Assembly: GCA_000708835.1 (NCBI GenBank)
Contig: DF236961.1
Coordinates: 1-64,000, forward strand
Length of the DNA: 64,000 nt
Source of the DNA: Klebsormidium nitens
Taxonomy: Eukaryota; Streptophyta; Klebsormidiophyceae; Klebsormidiales; Klebsormidiaceae
Reading direction: 5' to 3'
Positions within the stretch are counted from its first letter, which is position 1, and the number at the start of each line of letters is the position of its first letter. Shown one piece after another: positions 1-12,300 of the stretch. The position numbers and the translations under genes were made by a program. The notes below the pieces were generated by a model that saw nothing but the letters and a program-made list of their open reading frames with translations, made no database searches and was not told where the DNA came from.

Positions 1-1525
1 GTATCTCTCTCACCCCGAGTCGATTCTGTTCAGCGCCGCTTCAGTATGTGTCATGAGGTGCATTAGTTGGGGGGTAGGCTATCGCATTGCGATAACCCCC
101 CTTCAGCAGAGAGGTTAAGATCTGGATTAGCCACCCTGGTAACAGCAGATGTGGCTGATTGGGGGCTGATTGAGATAAGAAAAGTTTTTGGAACCGTTCT
201 GATGGTGCGTTTTTGAGAATGGATGCCACCCGAAGTTGGCACGCGCCGCCTGGTGGAAGACAGACAACAGTGGACGCGTGTTCCACCTTTCCATTTATAG
301 CAGATAACGGGTCAGTCCGAAAGGACATATAACAGTTAATAGAGAAATGGAGAAGAGAAGAAGCTGTGCTCGGCATTATTCTCCGTCATACCTAATGATT
401 GCAGCTCGTGGGAACCTCTGCGGAAAAGCGAGTGGCGGGCCGATTTGAGTGTAAAAAGATTCAAAGAAGTGTCTAGTTCCTTTAGACGACGCCCAAGCAT
501 TATTGACGCAATCAGTGACCAAAAGTCCTTCGAGAGCTTTCTCCAAAGGCTGAGAAGCACTGAGATCGAATGATGAGCCTGTTGCCTTGTCTTTAAAGCA
601 ACTCCGAACACGTGCGAATAGAAGAAAATCAAGGAGCAGAGAGTTTTAGAGTTACCGATACTTTCGTTCTCTTGACGGAAACTATTGTTCTCCGTCTGGA
701 CAGGGGAGCCCTGGCCGTCTGTACTATGTCGGTCCGCATGATTTCGTCGTCCTTGGAGTCCTGGGCCGTTTGGAGCTTGACGGTGATGACGGTGACGTCG
801 GCTTGGAGCGCCTGGGTGAAGAGGGAAAGGCGGAGAAGTAAGTTCGTCTTCTTGTCCGCGTTTGTGTTCTGTTGGGCCAAGGTTTGAAAGTTAATTGCTG
901 GGTTATGGTCGGGGTTTTGGTTTGTCTGTGGAGGGATCCCTTCAAGTGGGTTAGGGCCCTGGGGTGCCGCTGGAAAATTGTTTTAATTCCGTAGTATATA
1001 GGACTACCGTACGTCGTCCGATCGGAACAGCGCCGTGTTTCCGATATGTTGTTCTGCGGATTCGGGGCCGGTATCGGGGCGAGGTTTCCTTTCCAGTTCC
1101 GGATTCCGCGGCTTCGTTATCGCCGTACGTACGGGGGGTAGTTTTAACCTGCGATTGCCAGCCATTCCTTATTTTTGGATTGCCTAACCGCGCCTAACCT
1201 CGCGTGCTTCGGCGTGACCGAGTAGGCACCCGGGCTGTAAAAGGAGCACTTTTTCTTATATTTGGCGTACGGTATTAGCGTATGGAAGGCGGGGCAATCA
1301 TAAATGGCCGTTCGTGCTTGGGGGCGTGGGAAAACTTGCATTTGGGTTCGGTGCAGGGTTTATCCTGAGCCGTTTTAACACATAGCTGCGTGAACTCCCC
1401 TTGGACGGTTCAATGTGAAGTAAGGAGTCGCGGCTGCCTGCGCCCTAATGCAGGGAGAGTTGCAACAACACATAGCCTCACACTAGTAGGTACTAGGTGG
1501 TGCTGGTTGGCACTCATGGAACAGC
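1..1525. other. gene-free left flank
   Basis: No exon chain, RNA gene or repeat could be supported here. The open frames are short, overlap on both strands and lack coherent splice sites. Part of it (about 960-1340) is rich in CpG and in TACGG/CCGTA words, a style shared with the repeat-like blocks near 4060-4220 and 8080-8790, so it may be decayed repeat. Confidence 0.4.
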
Positions 1526-2442
1526 ATGGCGGGAAGACGTAAAGATGGCATCAGCTACTCTGCAAAGTTTTTTGGTTTTTTGGCGGCAGAAGCACTTTCC
1601 TTGGTTCTTGCCACAAAAGTTTCCCTTCTAGACCTCAAGCAGCGCGACTTCTGGCCCGTGGCAGCTGCCGAGCACAGTCACGAGAGAAATTTGAGTCAAA
1701 GATCATTCAGAGGTTGCCAGCCGTGAATAGAGAGGAGCTGAAGAAGCTCTCAGAGTTCCGTCATGACCTACTAAACGTCCGAGATGCGGTAGGCAAAGAT
1801 CAGCGGATAAGGTTAAGTCCTGGAGCTACACCTGTGCACATCGGCGCGAGGATTGCCATAAATCATTTGGTGGTGCACCGCGAGAGCGAAGCTAGGGTGG
1901 ATAGGGCAGAGGAAGAGGATGTGTCGGACTCAGCAAAAGCGGCCCAGCTCCTCCAGGAGCGCTTCGCCACTACCGCAATACCTGCATTGCCGCCCTTCAC
2001 AGGAAATGACATCCCAGAATGGGCACAATTTCTCATAAGTAGCCAGCTGAATCTACAGCAAGGCCAGGGTATTGTGCAAGATGCGCTTCTAATGCTCTCC
2101 AAGCAGCTAGATGCCATAAGCAAGCAGCTTGGCAGCCTCGCGCATGACATGGGCGACTATGCTCAAGATAACATGTTGGCTTACATATCGGACGATAGCA
2201 TCTTTGGGCAAAGGGGTGCGCTGCCTCATGCGGTGCGCTCAGCGCAATTTTTAGTCAGCTTCATTACAGGATCGGCGCCCTCGAGTAACGAGACACGCGC
2301 AGTTGCAGCGGCACTGCTGCCAGCAGTGAGTGAAGTGCTGTATGATGTATTGAGTTTTCCCTTGTACCACAAATCACCAGACAAGTTGCGTTTTGCTGTT
2401 CGAGATGTTCTGAGGAGGCCTCCTAAGCAATCAAGATTCTGA
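1526..2442 (+). CDS. uncertain hypothetical protein
   Basis: I do not recognise this gene. An ATG at 1526 opens a 66-codon frame that closes at 1726. A second frame, open from about 1714 to a stop at 2442, runs for about 242 codons but begins without an ATG, so the two may be joined by a short intron or separated by a frameshift. The second frame has ordinary amino-acid composition with helix-prone, glutamine- and leucine-rich stretches around DALLMLSKQLDAISKQLGSL that could form a coiled coil. A hydrophobic patch (SAQFLVSFITG) follows. No catalytic motif, signal peptide or known domain is visible. Neighbours give no help because this end of the window is repeat-rich. It could be an expressed lineage-specific gene, a transposon-derived fragment or chance. 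Confidence 0.25.
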
Positions 2443-3202
2443 TGCTGCAACATTTCTCCTCAGAGGAGACCTGCTCCTGTCAACTTAGAGGGACACAACA
2501 AATGGCCGATCATTGGGTTCTTGTTGTATCATAAAGATGATTGAGTACGGTGACCAGCCAGCATGTTGTTTCCTCCGTTCATCTGTTGATTTTAGTCTAT
2601 TGACGCTTCAATGACCCACAGCCTTGCATTCATGGAGTCCCTTCAACTTCTTGAATGGAGGCCAAACTCCTTGGAACAGGCTGACTTCAGTAATTTGCTA
2701 TTCTGTGTTTTGCAGCATCACACGTTTCACAAGCTGGTGCTCTGTACCGGGATTTGCATTACGTTTGAGTTCCTCCGAGCAATCAACAACCTTGGTGACA
2801 GTGTGAGTTCCTTTGACTTGAATCAAACCATATTTGCCAATATTGGTCGATGCACGTAAAAGCAGAATCGAGTTTCTTATGAGCCCGACGCTGAGCTGCT
2901 TCTGGGAAGATGTAGTTCTCAGCTGTCCACAGACGCATAAAGGACAAGTTTGTTTTGTTTGGAGGCCTTGTTGAGAGAGGTCTGCTTTCAAGGATTCATT
3001 CACTGCCACAAGGTAGCTTATTATGAGTGGCTAGGTTCAAATTTTCTGGTCCTCTGCAAGTCTTCAGACACAGGTTGGTGTGCAAGCACTCTTGACATCT
3101 GGTTGCATGTTCCTCTGCCCAGGCATCTTTGCGAGCAAGCCAGATCAGCTCACTGCGACATCAGGCTACCGAGTCAACGGAAGGCCTAAGACTAATACAA
3201 AG

Positions 3203-5117
3203 ATGCATCGGTGTCTCGAGCATGAGGGACATTTTGCTAGACTAGTAGCGCTTGCAGACCAGAAACTGCGCAAAGTGTCCAGTCGGCAAACAGCAAATTC
3301 CGCTTTGCTCACGAGCATTCTCGTCACCTACTGCTCGACAGCAGCCCAAAATACCGAGGGCCTCATTGAGTTTCTCATCGAGCAGCCCCGCGTCTTCATG
3401 TTTCTCTTGTCCGCTCTACTCTTCGGTGAACTATATGAGGTGGTCGATGTGGACGCAGTTGGGAAAACGACTCATCGAGAACGGGCGGAAGATCTACAAG
3501 GTTGGGGAGACCAAGTCCTCAACATCAGGTAGGAGCGAGGCGTTTATGGGCAATCAGAATTCTTCAACAGTCAACGAGGTGTTATAGAAAGATTACTAGA
3601 GAGTCCGTCCGTGCAGTCCCTTCTCCTTCTTGAAATTCAGTGGGGGCCACTTGTGTGCACTTTTAAGTCCTGGCTCAGCCGATGTTGCTTCTTGTCCAAC
3701 ATAGCATTTCAAGCCTTGGTTGGATTTCGTGTACCGGGTTTAGGCTAGAACCGAGCTAGGCTGAGGTGGTTTACCACTGAAATCAGTGACAAACCGCGCA
3801 AAATCGGCCGTAAACCCACTGACCCACTGAAGTTCAACTCCAAGTAGGGTACCGCGCGGCCTGTGGTAGGTACCTTGTACTTCACTCGTACGGTGAAGTA
3901 CGGTAGGTCCAGACTTGGACCAATCACAGAGGGAAGCGGGATTTTGTGTACAGCAGAGAATCCCGCTTCCCTCTGTGAGTGGTCCAAGTCTGACAGTAAA
4001 GTACACAGTACTACCTACCTTCTGACATCTGCGAGCATAGGCTGCAACTTCCAAATTTTAAAATTCGCCGTCCGATGAATTTTATGCTTAGTGAGTCGGT
4101 CGATCGGCGGTTAAAATGTCTCCGGTCTGACACGCGACGACGGGGACACGCGACGAGTTGAAATCGCCGCGGTGTCAGACCCGGCGGTTTTGAAATTTTG
4201 TCGCTTGCGGTACGTGGCGCGCGACCAGCTGTGAGTGACATCATGCAAATCGGATCTGCATTTATGTCGATTATGTCAGAATTTGGGCGGTAGGACACTA
4301 CAATTAACACTATTAGAAACTTACAGGCTCCGGCACTCTTGTATCTCGGTGCCTGGGGTGAAAATGCTGCCCTTTCCGCACTCGGTGGTACTGAGCGGGA
4401 CCGCCCTCAACTCTGCTGGGACCGGGCAATGTAGCGCGCGCAGTGTGCACTGCAGTGCAACTGTATAGTGCGGCAGCCCCCAAAGCGTGAACTTCCGCAA
4501 TTTTAGGGCACACTTTGGTACAAGCTTTCGAAGGTAGGCTTGAAATGCTATGTGGTTGCAATCTTGCCCTTTCATAGGAAGGCACGGTTCCGAATCATTG
4601 ACTCGAAAGAAGGAGTTGACCTTCTTTTTTGTCACCTTCTTCCCCTCTTTCAGATTCGTTGCGGTGATCCAGAATATAGAAGATGCAAGTCAGCCCCACT
4701 GTTGGACGAAATCCAAGGAGGGCTGGATGCTAGTCCGGGTCGGTAGGACTTCGTAACATCCAATTGTGGTTGTTTCCCGGTCTTTTACAATATTCGGACT
4801 TTACCAACTTTTTTGTTCGACATGCAGGTCTCCTCAAGGCGAAGAAGCAAGGGGTGGTTTGGGGGGCTACCCTGGTTTGGGGAGAAAGAGTACTCAGAGG
4901 GCAAGTGACGTCGAAGCATAAACCAGAGCTTGACGTTAGATGCTATGTCTTCCTCCCCGCCACCGTCGATGTGGAATCGTTAAGAAGGTTAAGGAGCCAA
5001 GATGTCGAAGTGGAGTGGGTTAGCAAAGATGGCGCGACTGTAAAGGAGCAAGTGTCAGTGGTGTTCAAGCTAGGGGTGGCCAACCGCCTCAAAGGTATCA
5101 TCTTCCCATTTGAGTAG
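3203..5117 (+). CDS. candidate three-exon gene of unknown function
   Basis: I do not recognise the family. Three blocks join in phase: 3203-3528 (ATG at 3203; ends AACATCAG before GTAGGA), 4654-4742 (after CCTCTTTCAG, ends before GTAGGA) and 4828-5117 (after CATGCAG, stop at 5117). Phases 2 and 1 match, giving about 235 residues. The middle exon encodes a natural-looking segment (QPHCWTKSKEGWMLVRVG). The last exon has alternating charged and beta-prone residues (LDVRCYVFLPATVDVESLRR) and ends in GIIFPFE. The first exon is the weakest part: a second frame over 3430-3530 also looks codable, and the true start may lie further upstream. The first intron contains the foldback element at 3866-4021. 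Support is splice-phase coherence only. Confidence 0.35.
3866..4021. repeat. foldback (long inverted repeat) element
   Basis: The core arms 3911-3943 and 3959-3991 are 33 bases each and are reverse complements with one mismatch, separated by a 15-base loop. Similarity continues outward: GGTAGGTA on the left pairs with TACCTACC on the right, taking the structure to about 3866-4021. A second small palindrome (GTACTTCAC/GTGAAGTAC, 3877-3901) sits in the left arm. No coding capacity is present. It resembles a non-autonomous foldback or MITE-like element, or a small-RNA hairpin source. It lies in the first intron of the candidate gene. Confidence 0.6.
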
Positions 5118-8100
5118 TTGTGTCTCTGTAGAACGTTTGCAAGACAGCGGGACTTCATCACGAAACAGCAGCCAATATAGGTTGGTATGGGAACCGTATA
5201 AAAACGACACAGGAATACTCTCTCTATAGGATCAATGCAGGTTCTATACATCCCCGTATAGGCTTATATGATGTTATATGAGTTGTATATTCCGATATAG
5301 TTATGCTTCCTGAATCTACTTATATAGGGTCCGTATAATCAGGATATGGTTCTGAATATAACCCCTTACGGAAAACTGGTGGACCAACCGCTAGCGCTTG
5401 CGCGCACGCTCTGCCGGTACATGGCATCCCGGGCGTCACGGTATGCGGTTTGGCTGGGTCAACAAGTGCCCGGAGGGGCAGGGCGGGCCCGGCAAGGTGG
5501 CCCGGCCCCCCGCGGGCCGCCGCATTGGGCCCGCCGCACTGGCATTTGAAGACGCCCGGCCGCCGGGTTTACTACGGCCGGCCGCGCTCGCATTGCATGG
5601 CCGCCGGTTTCTAATGTTCGCCGGCCGCGTATACAGCGACGGGGCGCTGGGACTTCAGTGAACGTAGGTTCACGGACTCTGACGTGGCACTGGATCGAAG
5701 CATCGAACGGTGCTTGGTTTTCAATCTACGGTCAAACTATCGCGGGCAAATTCAAATCTTATCCCAATCTTGGATTTGGCAATTTCGACCTCACAATTTT
5801 CATTTGAACTAAAGTCTGCAATTAGTCTTCAACCTTCAAGTTCACCGCATGAAGACGGCTCCAAATCAGTCAGGCGCCTCTTTGGCACCCCCCTCACCAA
5901 GTCTGTCCGCCTTACAACTCACCTGCAAGTGTACTATTTTAGGCCGCCAACCTGACTTCTCAATGCCTTTGTATGTGAAGAATGTGAGCAGAAAAGCTGG
6001 TTCGGAGAGTCGGAGCACTGGGCTGGTTGGAGAAAGGAAGGAGCGCCGCAAGGACTAAAGCAACTAAAGGTGAGAAATCAGTATGCAAGTTTCTATGCTA
6101 TCAAGGAACGAATGCTAAAAAGCAAATTTGAGTAGTCTGTGGTCAATGCTTCATCATTTGTGTTCCTCTCGTCAAGGCAGGCCTTTTAGAAGAGCAACAG
6201 GGGAGCAACGCCTACCCAGTGGTTTGCAGTAGCAAGTAGGGTTCAGGTTGCTGCCAGTGTATATCAGGAATCTGAAGAGAGCAGAAGAGTCCCCCAGGCG
6301 TTGCTGTCAACATCAAGTGTTCACCGAGCTGTCCTCATGGATGTGGCTGCAACAGTTTATGTAGCATCCGGAATCAACTTGGTATTGACAACAAGAGATA
6401 GCCAGCCGGCGCTCAGCACTCTGCCAAGAGGATGTTCAGCAGGTGTTACCTTGCTGATTACTAACGTCCTAGACATGCAGAGACGCAGCTCAGGGCAGGG
6501 AGATTTACGCTATGATTACAGTGGTGACCAAGTAACGTCAGCCAATTATCATGCCTGCAAGAGATGCACTCTGTTATTGGTGGGATTGCTGGCTTTTGCA
6601 AAGGACGCACCCTACATCTGAGTCTGCTCCAAAGCTGCAAGTCTGCCTGCGAGCTTCGTGCGCTCAAGTGTCTGTTCTAATCATGCCAGCCGATGGTACC
6701 CGTCTCGTACTGTTACCCGATTCAGTCGTCTGCTTCTGCTGTTCCTTGATGTCTGATTTGAGGCTTTTGCTTCGTGCAGGGGTATTAAAGTCCTCTACAG
6801 CAAGGCATATGCCACAAAGTATTGCCCGCCGAGCTTCGCCTACGGCAGATTAAGCATGCGGCTTGCATTTACTTTGCGCACCGCAGGTTAACAGGCAATT
6901 CAAGGTGAGTTTTATCAGCCCTCCTGTTCTTGATAGCCGTTCAGATCAGCTCACACGTTCTTCGAACCAGAGGTTGCAGCGCAGATTGTTGTCGTCTGAA
7001 AGATTGTTGTAAGGCCATGTACGGCAAGCTAGACTGTAATCAAACGTAGCATGATATGTTCGATACGTTTGTTCATTATTTATCGGTTAGAGTTTAGGTG
7101 ACCTTCTTAGTTGTAGGTCTAATCGCACTTGGTCTGTTTGCCCATTAGGTTCTGGGTGTGGTATGGTCTACCAATTGCTCAGTGGGCAGGTTCGCAAGTG
7201 CATGAGACCTTTGGAGGCAGTCGGGTGCTTTGACAGCAGTACCACAAGTCCAGGTTGTCAAGTCTGGTGCTTTTTAGCACCTGAACCTCACTGCAAATTT
7301 ATGCACCAAAGCCACATGGATACTGAACGTTCTTGACGTGTTCTGTACAGAATCTGAATAATTCCCATGCCGAAGCTCTGTGGTTCTGATACAGATCCAC
7401 ACAGGAACTCGATGAGGCAGATTCATGCATATGGACCCTATAAAGAACCTAGATGTGATTTGTATAGGGTCTACATGACTTCCATATGCAGCTTCGTATA
7501 GGAACTATACGGAACGCATCCCTGTATGGAACCGTTTGGTTCTCAACATAGTTTTTTTTCCTAGATCGGTTTCATATAGTTTCCAAATAAAACTTTACGC
7601 ATCCTTATAAATTCTGTATCGAGTGAACTTTTGTGATGTTTTCTGGCCACCTTGGTTTGGAGCCGCCAAAAAACGGGGCCTGTAAGTAGAGGGTCATGGA
7701 GAGGATAAGATAATGCGTCCATCTTCGGATCGGAGGACATCATTCGTAAGTTGAATCGTCAAAATATTTGGAGACTCGCAACACTTTGGGTGGTGTCGCA
7801 GATATTGTTGTGCCACTCGTTGGCCGCCGATTGACGCACTCCAAACCTTCTGGCTTTAATCCAAGGTGTTGTTGCCAGGATGTACGTTGCTGAGACAAGC
7901 CAGGATCCCGGCGTGCGTGTTAACATGACGGCGCGCTGTACTTGCTCGAGACGCAGATTCACGTCTCTGTTTGCATGTGGTCGTAAGGCCGGACCACCAT
8001 ACTAACGCGCGGCGCGGACGGTACGCCTCATGCAACGTAGGTGTATCATATCCGTCACACAAGCTACCTAGGGTGGGCACCGGCCGAGTCGAATCTGACT

Positions 8101-9360
8101 CGATTCGCGACGATAATGTGACTCGGCGAATCAAATTTCGTCAGTAGTACTGGCGGTTCGCGTTACGCCGAGTGACATTTGTGTAACACGTACGGTACAA
8201 GTACTTAGAATTTTCCGCTCGGCCGTGACGCAGTGTGATAGAACCGTAAGATAGTGTTATGATTTACACTTTCAAAGAAGCAACAAAATAGTGCTCAAAG
8301 ATGAGGCTTATGCAGCACGTAGGAACCTTTGACAAGCATAAAAAATTGTTGGGAGAGCGTCACTAGGTGTTGCTTCAAGTGTTTGTTTTGTTGAGGACAA
8401 ATCTGAAGATAGAGCATACGAGGCGCAAAGTTGGCCGCCATTGTTGGTTTTCAAAAAGCGCCTTCTCTTACACTTCTCTTTCGAGTCTCTGCACTTCTCT
8501 TTCAGGCTAGGAACCGTGGTACTCTTCCGTGGTCCAAGTCGGAACTTCCGACCGACACCATAAAATTTGAATTCTCGGGACCCGCAGACTCGATCCACGC
8601 GCGACGGTACCGTACCGCCGAATTTTACGCATGTGTCAGTCGGTCGACGTGTCAGGAAAATTTAATTCATGAACTCCGACCGGATTCTCAAATACCGCCG
8701 AGTACATTCGTAAGTACCGCGTACAAAATTCGTCGCGACGCGTGACACCGGTGAATCAAATTCGTGACTCGATCGTCGCGCGACCGATACCGTCGATACC
8801 CACCCTAGGTTGCTTGTGCAGAGCAACTGACTATATTTGCATATGGGCTCCAAAATATCTGTTTACAGGTGTACTTATTTCGATGTGACATGCGTCGATG
8901 CTGCAAGTTGTTCGGTGTATGTTGCACTGCATGTTGGCATGCGTGAATCAACCAGGGAGCGGGCTGCACAGTACCGCTATGAGCTGCATGTCAACCATGG
9001 TACTGCAATCCCCGGGCCATCGAATCGAACAGGATTCGGAATTAGATGCGGTCACCTCCAACCCGGACGGACCCGAACCGCGCTTGATGCATGATACCGG
9101 TATAAACATGTGAATAGATCCCGATCGGGCGCGGTCTAACCTCATTGTCCATGAAAGGTGTTCAGCAGATTGACGGGATAAGCTGCCAGACTTCGGCTCA
9201 AACACTGTTACCCTTGATTTAACATGGGTGCAAGGAACTGATTTCAAAACGAATATACTTGCCTTCGAGCTACAAGATCGTTGACTTGGTCTTTCGTCAA
9301 AACAATTGACTGTCTGTGTGTGTTTGGTTTCCTGGTACAAGAGGTACAACTGCCATAGCC
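5118..9360. other. gene-free, repeat-rich intergenic block
   Basis: No supported gene in about 4.2 kb. Three things stand out. First, 5160-5350 and 7430-7560 are both AT-rich and full of TATAGGGTC-like and GTATAGG words, suggesting related decayed repeats. Second, 5395-5660 is very GC-rich with many GGCCGGCCG/GCCGCCGG palindromic words. Third, 8058-8818 is a terminal-inverted-repeat element, listed separately. 3' untranslated sequence of the ALY gene is expected just below 9361. Confidence 0.5.
8058..8818. mobile_element. terminal-inverted-repeat element, non-autonomous
   Basis: The left end CACAAGCTACCTAGGGTGGG (from 8058) is matched in inverted orientation by the right end (to 8818) with one difference over about 20 bases. 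Similarity then decays inward. Both end regions are CpG-rich with words such as GACTCG, CGCGAC and ATTCG, while the centre (about 8220-8530) is AT-richer and unlike them. No transposase frame is present. No clear target-site duplication is visible, so the exact ends are uncertain. It is most simply a MITE-like or non-autonomous DNA element of about 760 bases. Confidence 0.5.
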
Positions 9361-12300
9361 TCAATACGACGCTGGCAGTTGTTGATAAGGTATTTGCGTT
9401 AAGATCTGCCCCTTTATCGTGTTTATACAAGACTCAATCTCCTTCCAAACCCGTTGGTTGTGCTGCAAAAACAAACCAGACAAGTAAGTCAGACAATGTC
9501 CAAGCGGCCTCTCCATGTTCGATAAATGTTTCAAAAGCAGCACTCTTTGAAGTTGCGCCGAGTCGAGAACCAAGTAGGAAAGCACGGCGTTACATTGGAC
9601 AAACGAGTCAACACAATCTGCCGGTCAATGGTCGGCCTCCCTAAAATGAGTCCTTGTTCAGATACGACTCCATTGAGTTAAGATCAATGCGTCGGGGACG
9701 AGTGGGATCGATCTGGGAGTTAGGTGGTACGGGTGCGGAGCACATTAACTGTGGACGCAGCCTTTGATCTCGTCTCAGCCCACGGAACGGATCCACCTCA
9801 ACATATAACTCAGTGCGAAATGGGTAACACGTCTCCCCCGGCTCACCTGCGCGTGCGGCTTGAGCGACGCGATGGCGGAGTCGAGCGTGAGCACGGTGTC
9901 CTGCTGCGGCAGCGCGCGGTCGGTGCACTGCTGGATCATGAGCAGCGTCGCCACGCAGCTAGCCATTAGCTCCGACAGGAAGCCGCCCTCCTTGCTGCGC
10001 GCGTGGCCGCCCACCTCCAGCCCCGTCAAGGGATCCCCCGGAACTGCAGCCGCCTTGCTGCGCGCCGCGTCGCCGTAGCCAGTGTCGGCCACGCTCTGTA
10101 CCCACCACAAGCACGGCAATCTGTAAAACTTGCGTCCAGAGACCGTGTCCGAAGGCTATAAGGATTACCTAATGCCCACTTCTTCTAGAATTAAAACAAG
10201 ACCGCAAAGGTAGACTCTAGTCGTAGAGTATCGGCTTGCTTCCTGAAGAGCTTTTTGGCTCCGTTTCTGACCCACAGCTGCTGTTAGAAAGCGGGTAAAA
10301 TGTGGCAAAAGTGGCGAAGAATGTATACAAGCAACCAAGCCGTGTCCTTTCAAACGATGTGATAAGTCTCCGCATCAAGTGATGGCTGCGGAGCACACCT
10401 GAAATACCAGAAAACATGCTTCGCAACGACCCTTCTTTTTCCAAAAACAACAAAAGCAGGTCGAACTCGTCTGTTCTCACATGCGCCGCAGCCGCCGCCT
10501 CCGCCCAGTTGACTCTCCCGGCTGCTCTGCTGGTGCCTAGGATCCCCGGTACAGCGTGCGGCCCGGCCGCGGAGGTGCCCCCCCGCGCCCCTGGTTGCAG
10601 CCGGCGATTGAACTTGTCGTCCAGCCCGAGCTGTGGCCCGAGCGCCTCGAGAACTAGCATGGGGTCCTCGCCCTCGCCGGCCGACTGCAGCGCCGCCACC
10701 ACCTGCGCCACCATGGCACGCGCCTGCACGGCTCACACAGCAAGCACGCGGTCAGCCGTGCACGACTTTGACCTGGCAGAGGGAATAAGGTTGACAGGCT
10801 CTTTACAGGGAAAGTCTCGCAAGCCGGACAGCCAGGCTGCAACTACCAACGGACGCATCTTCCGACGTCGTGCTGTCCCGGGCTCTCTTTCGCTTGCCAG
10901 GCTTGTCTTCCTCAACAAGGCCGCTTCTCAAGACCGCGTACAAAGGTTTCTGTGAACACAAACGCTGCATCATCTGGCCTCCGAAAGCGCACCCCCTCTG
11001 CTCCATACCTGCCGTCTGGCGCTCGCGGCCATCTCCCCAATGGGCTTCGGCGGGAGGTCCTCTCGGGGCGTCGCCGGCTGGCCCCCCCGCGGTTGACCTG
11101 GGCCACCGTTGGCGTGCACCCAGGCCGGGCTGGCGGGATCGGCGTAGCGGTTGCGCTGCCGCAATCGAACCACGCACTGCTCCACCTGGCAACACGACGC
11201 AGGCAGCACGGTTCAGGAGGTTTCGTTTTACGAAGCCGACAACGAGGACGCTTTGAGGTTGAGGAAGAGGCGTGATGACAGAAAGGAGCCCGCTGCTCAG
11301 AAGAGGGAGTCGCGCATTAAGAACGCTACCAGCCTGCTCGATGAAGGAAACAGCAGTCGAACCGATGACTGCATGCCCTGCCTAAGACTTTCCGATTGCC
11401 AACCGGAGGCGCGGCCCCGACCTGTTTGTTGACCTGCTCCAGCGCGAGCACCTTCTTCGCCAGGCCTTCCCGCAGCGCGTCGTCCTCCGTCCCCGCCTGC
11501 GCCGCCTCGCTGCTGCCCGCCTCGGCGGTGCGCCGCTCAGCGTCGGCCGTCACGTGGGCCATCTCCGCCAACAGCGCAGCCTGCACCGCACGAGCCACCT
11601 CAGCAGGGAGCGCCTCGAAACAGAGACCGAATCGCGCAACCTTTAGGAAACTGGGCCAAGGTCTTCAATAAAAACATAAGGACACCCTGAACCTAGCCGC
11701 TGCAGTCGAGCCTCCAGAGACTGGAGCGGGTCGAGAGCAGTATCCATCTCGAACCCGCCCGTTTAACAATCTGCCAACATCTGGAAGCCCTTTGCCAGTG
11801 ACTGCGCATCCCCGGAATGCCCCCACCTTTTTGTCGAGCGCCCGCTGCAGGTCCGCAAGCACTTTGACGTCCTTGTCGCGCGTCGCCTGCGCGGCGGCAT
11901 CCGTGCGCGGGCTGGCGGGTGGCGTCCCTGGCTCCGCGAGCGCCGCGCTCATGGCCTCCGCGGTGGCCTGCTTCGCCAGGGCCACCGCAGACTGCGAGTC
12001 CGCCGCAGCCATCAGCGGCTCCAGCCGCAGCACCAACAGCTCGCCTGGGGGGAAAGACGGAACGGGGAGTATTAGATCCGTTTCTTCTTTCAGCTCACAG
12101 GAAAGCCAGCCTTTGTCTTGAAAGCCCAGTAATTGCTTTGTTGGAGCAAAAGGTGTTCGAAAGGGACTTCGAAAGCGGCACGCTAGCTCCAAAGTGAGCA
12201 GGAAAGTCGAGGCGACTGTGTCGGGTGCCTTAGACGAGTTACCGGACAGGCAAGAGATTCACCATTGAAAAAAGGCAAAGTGTACAGCCGTGCAACCGAG

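Noticed and set aside
5395-5660. CpG-island gene
   Set aside because: The block is GC-rich and palindromic, but no frame has splice or homology support.
10217-10480. Extension of the ALY exon to a stop at 10217
   Set aside because: A good GTGAGA donor after the AAAAH run keeps phase with the next exon, which carries the conserved ALY C-terminal signature.
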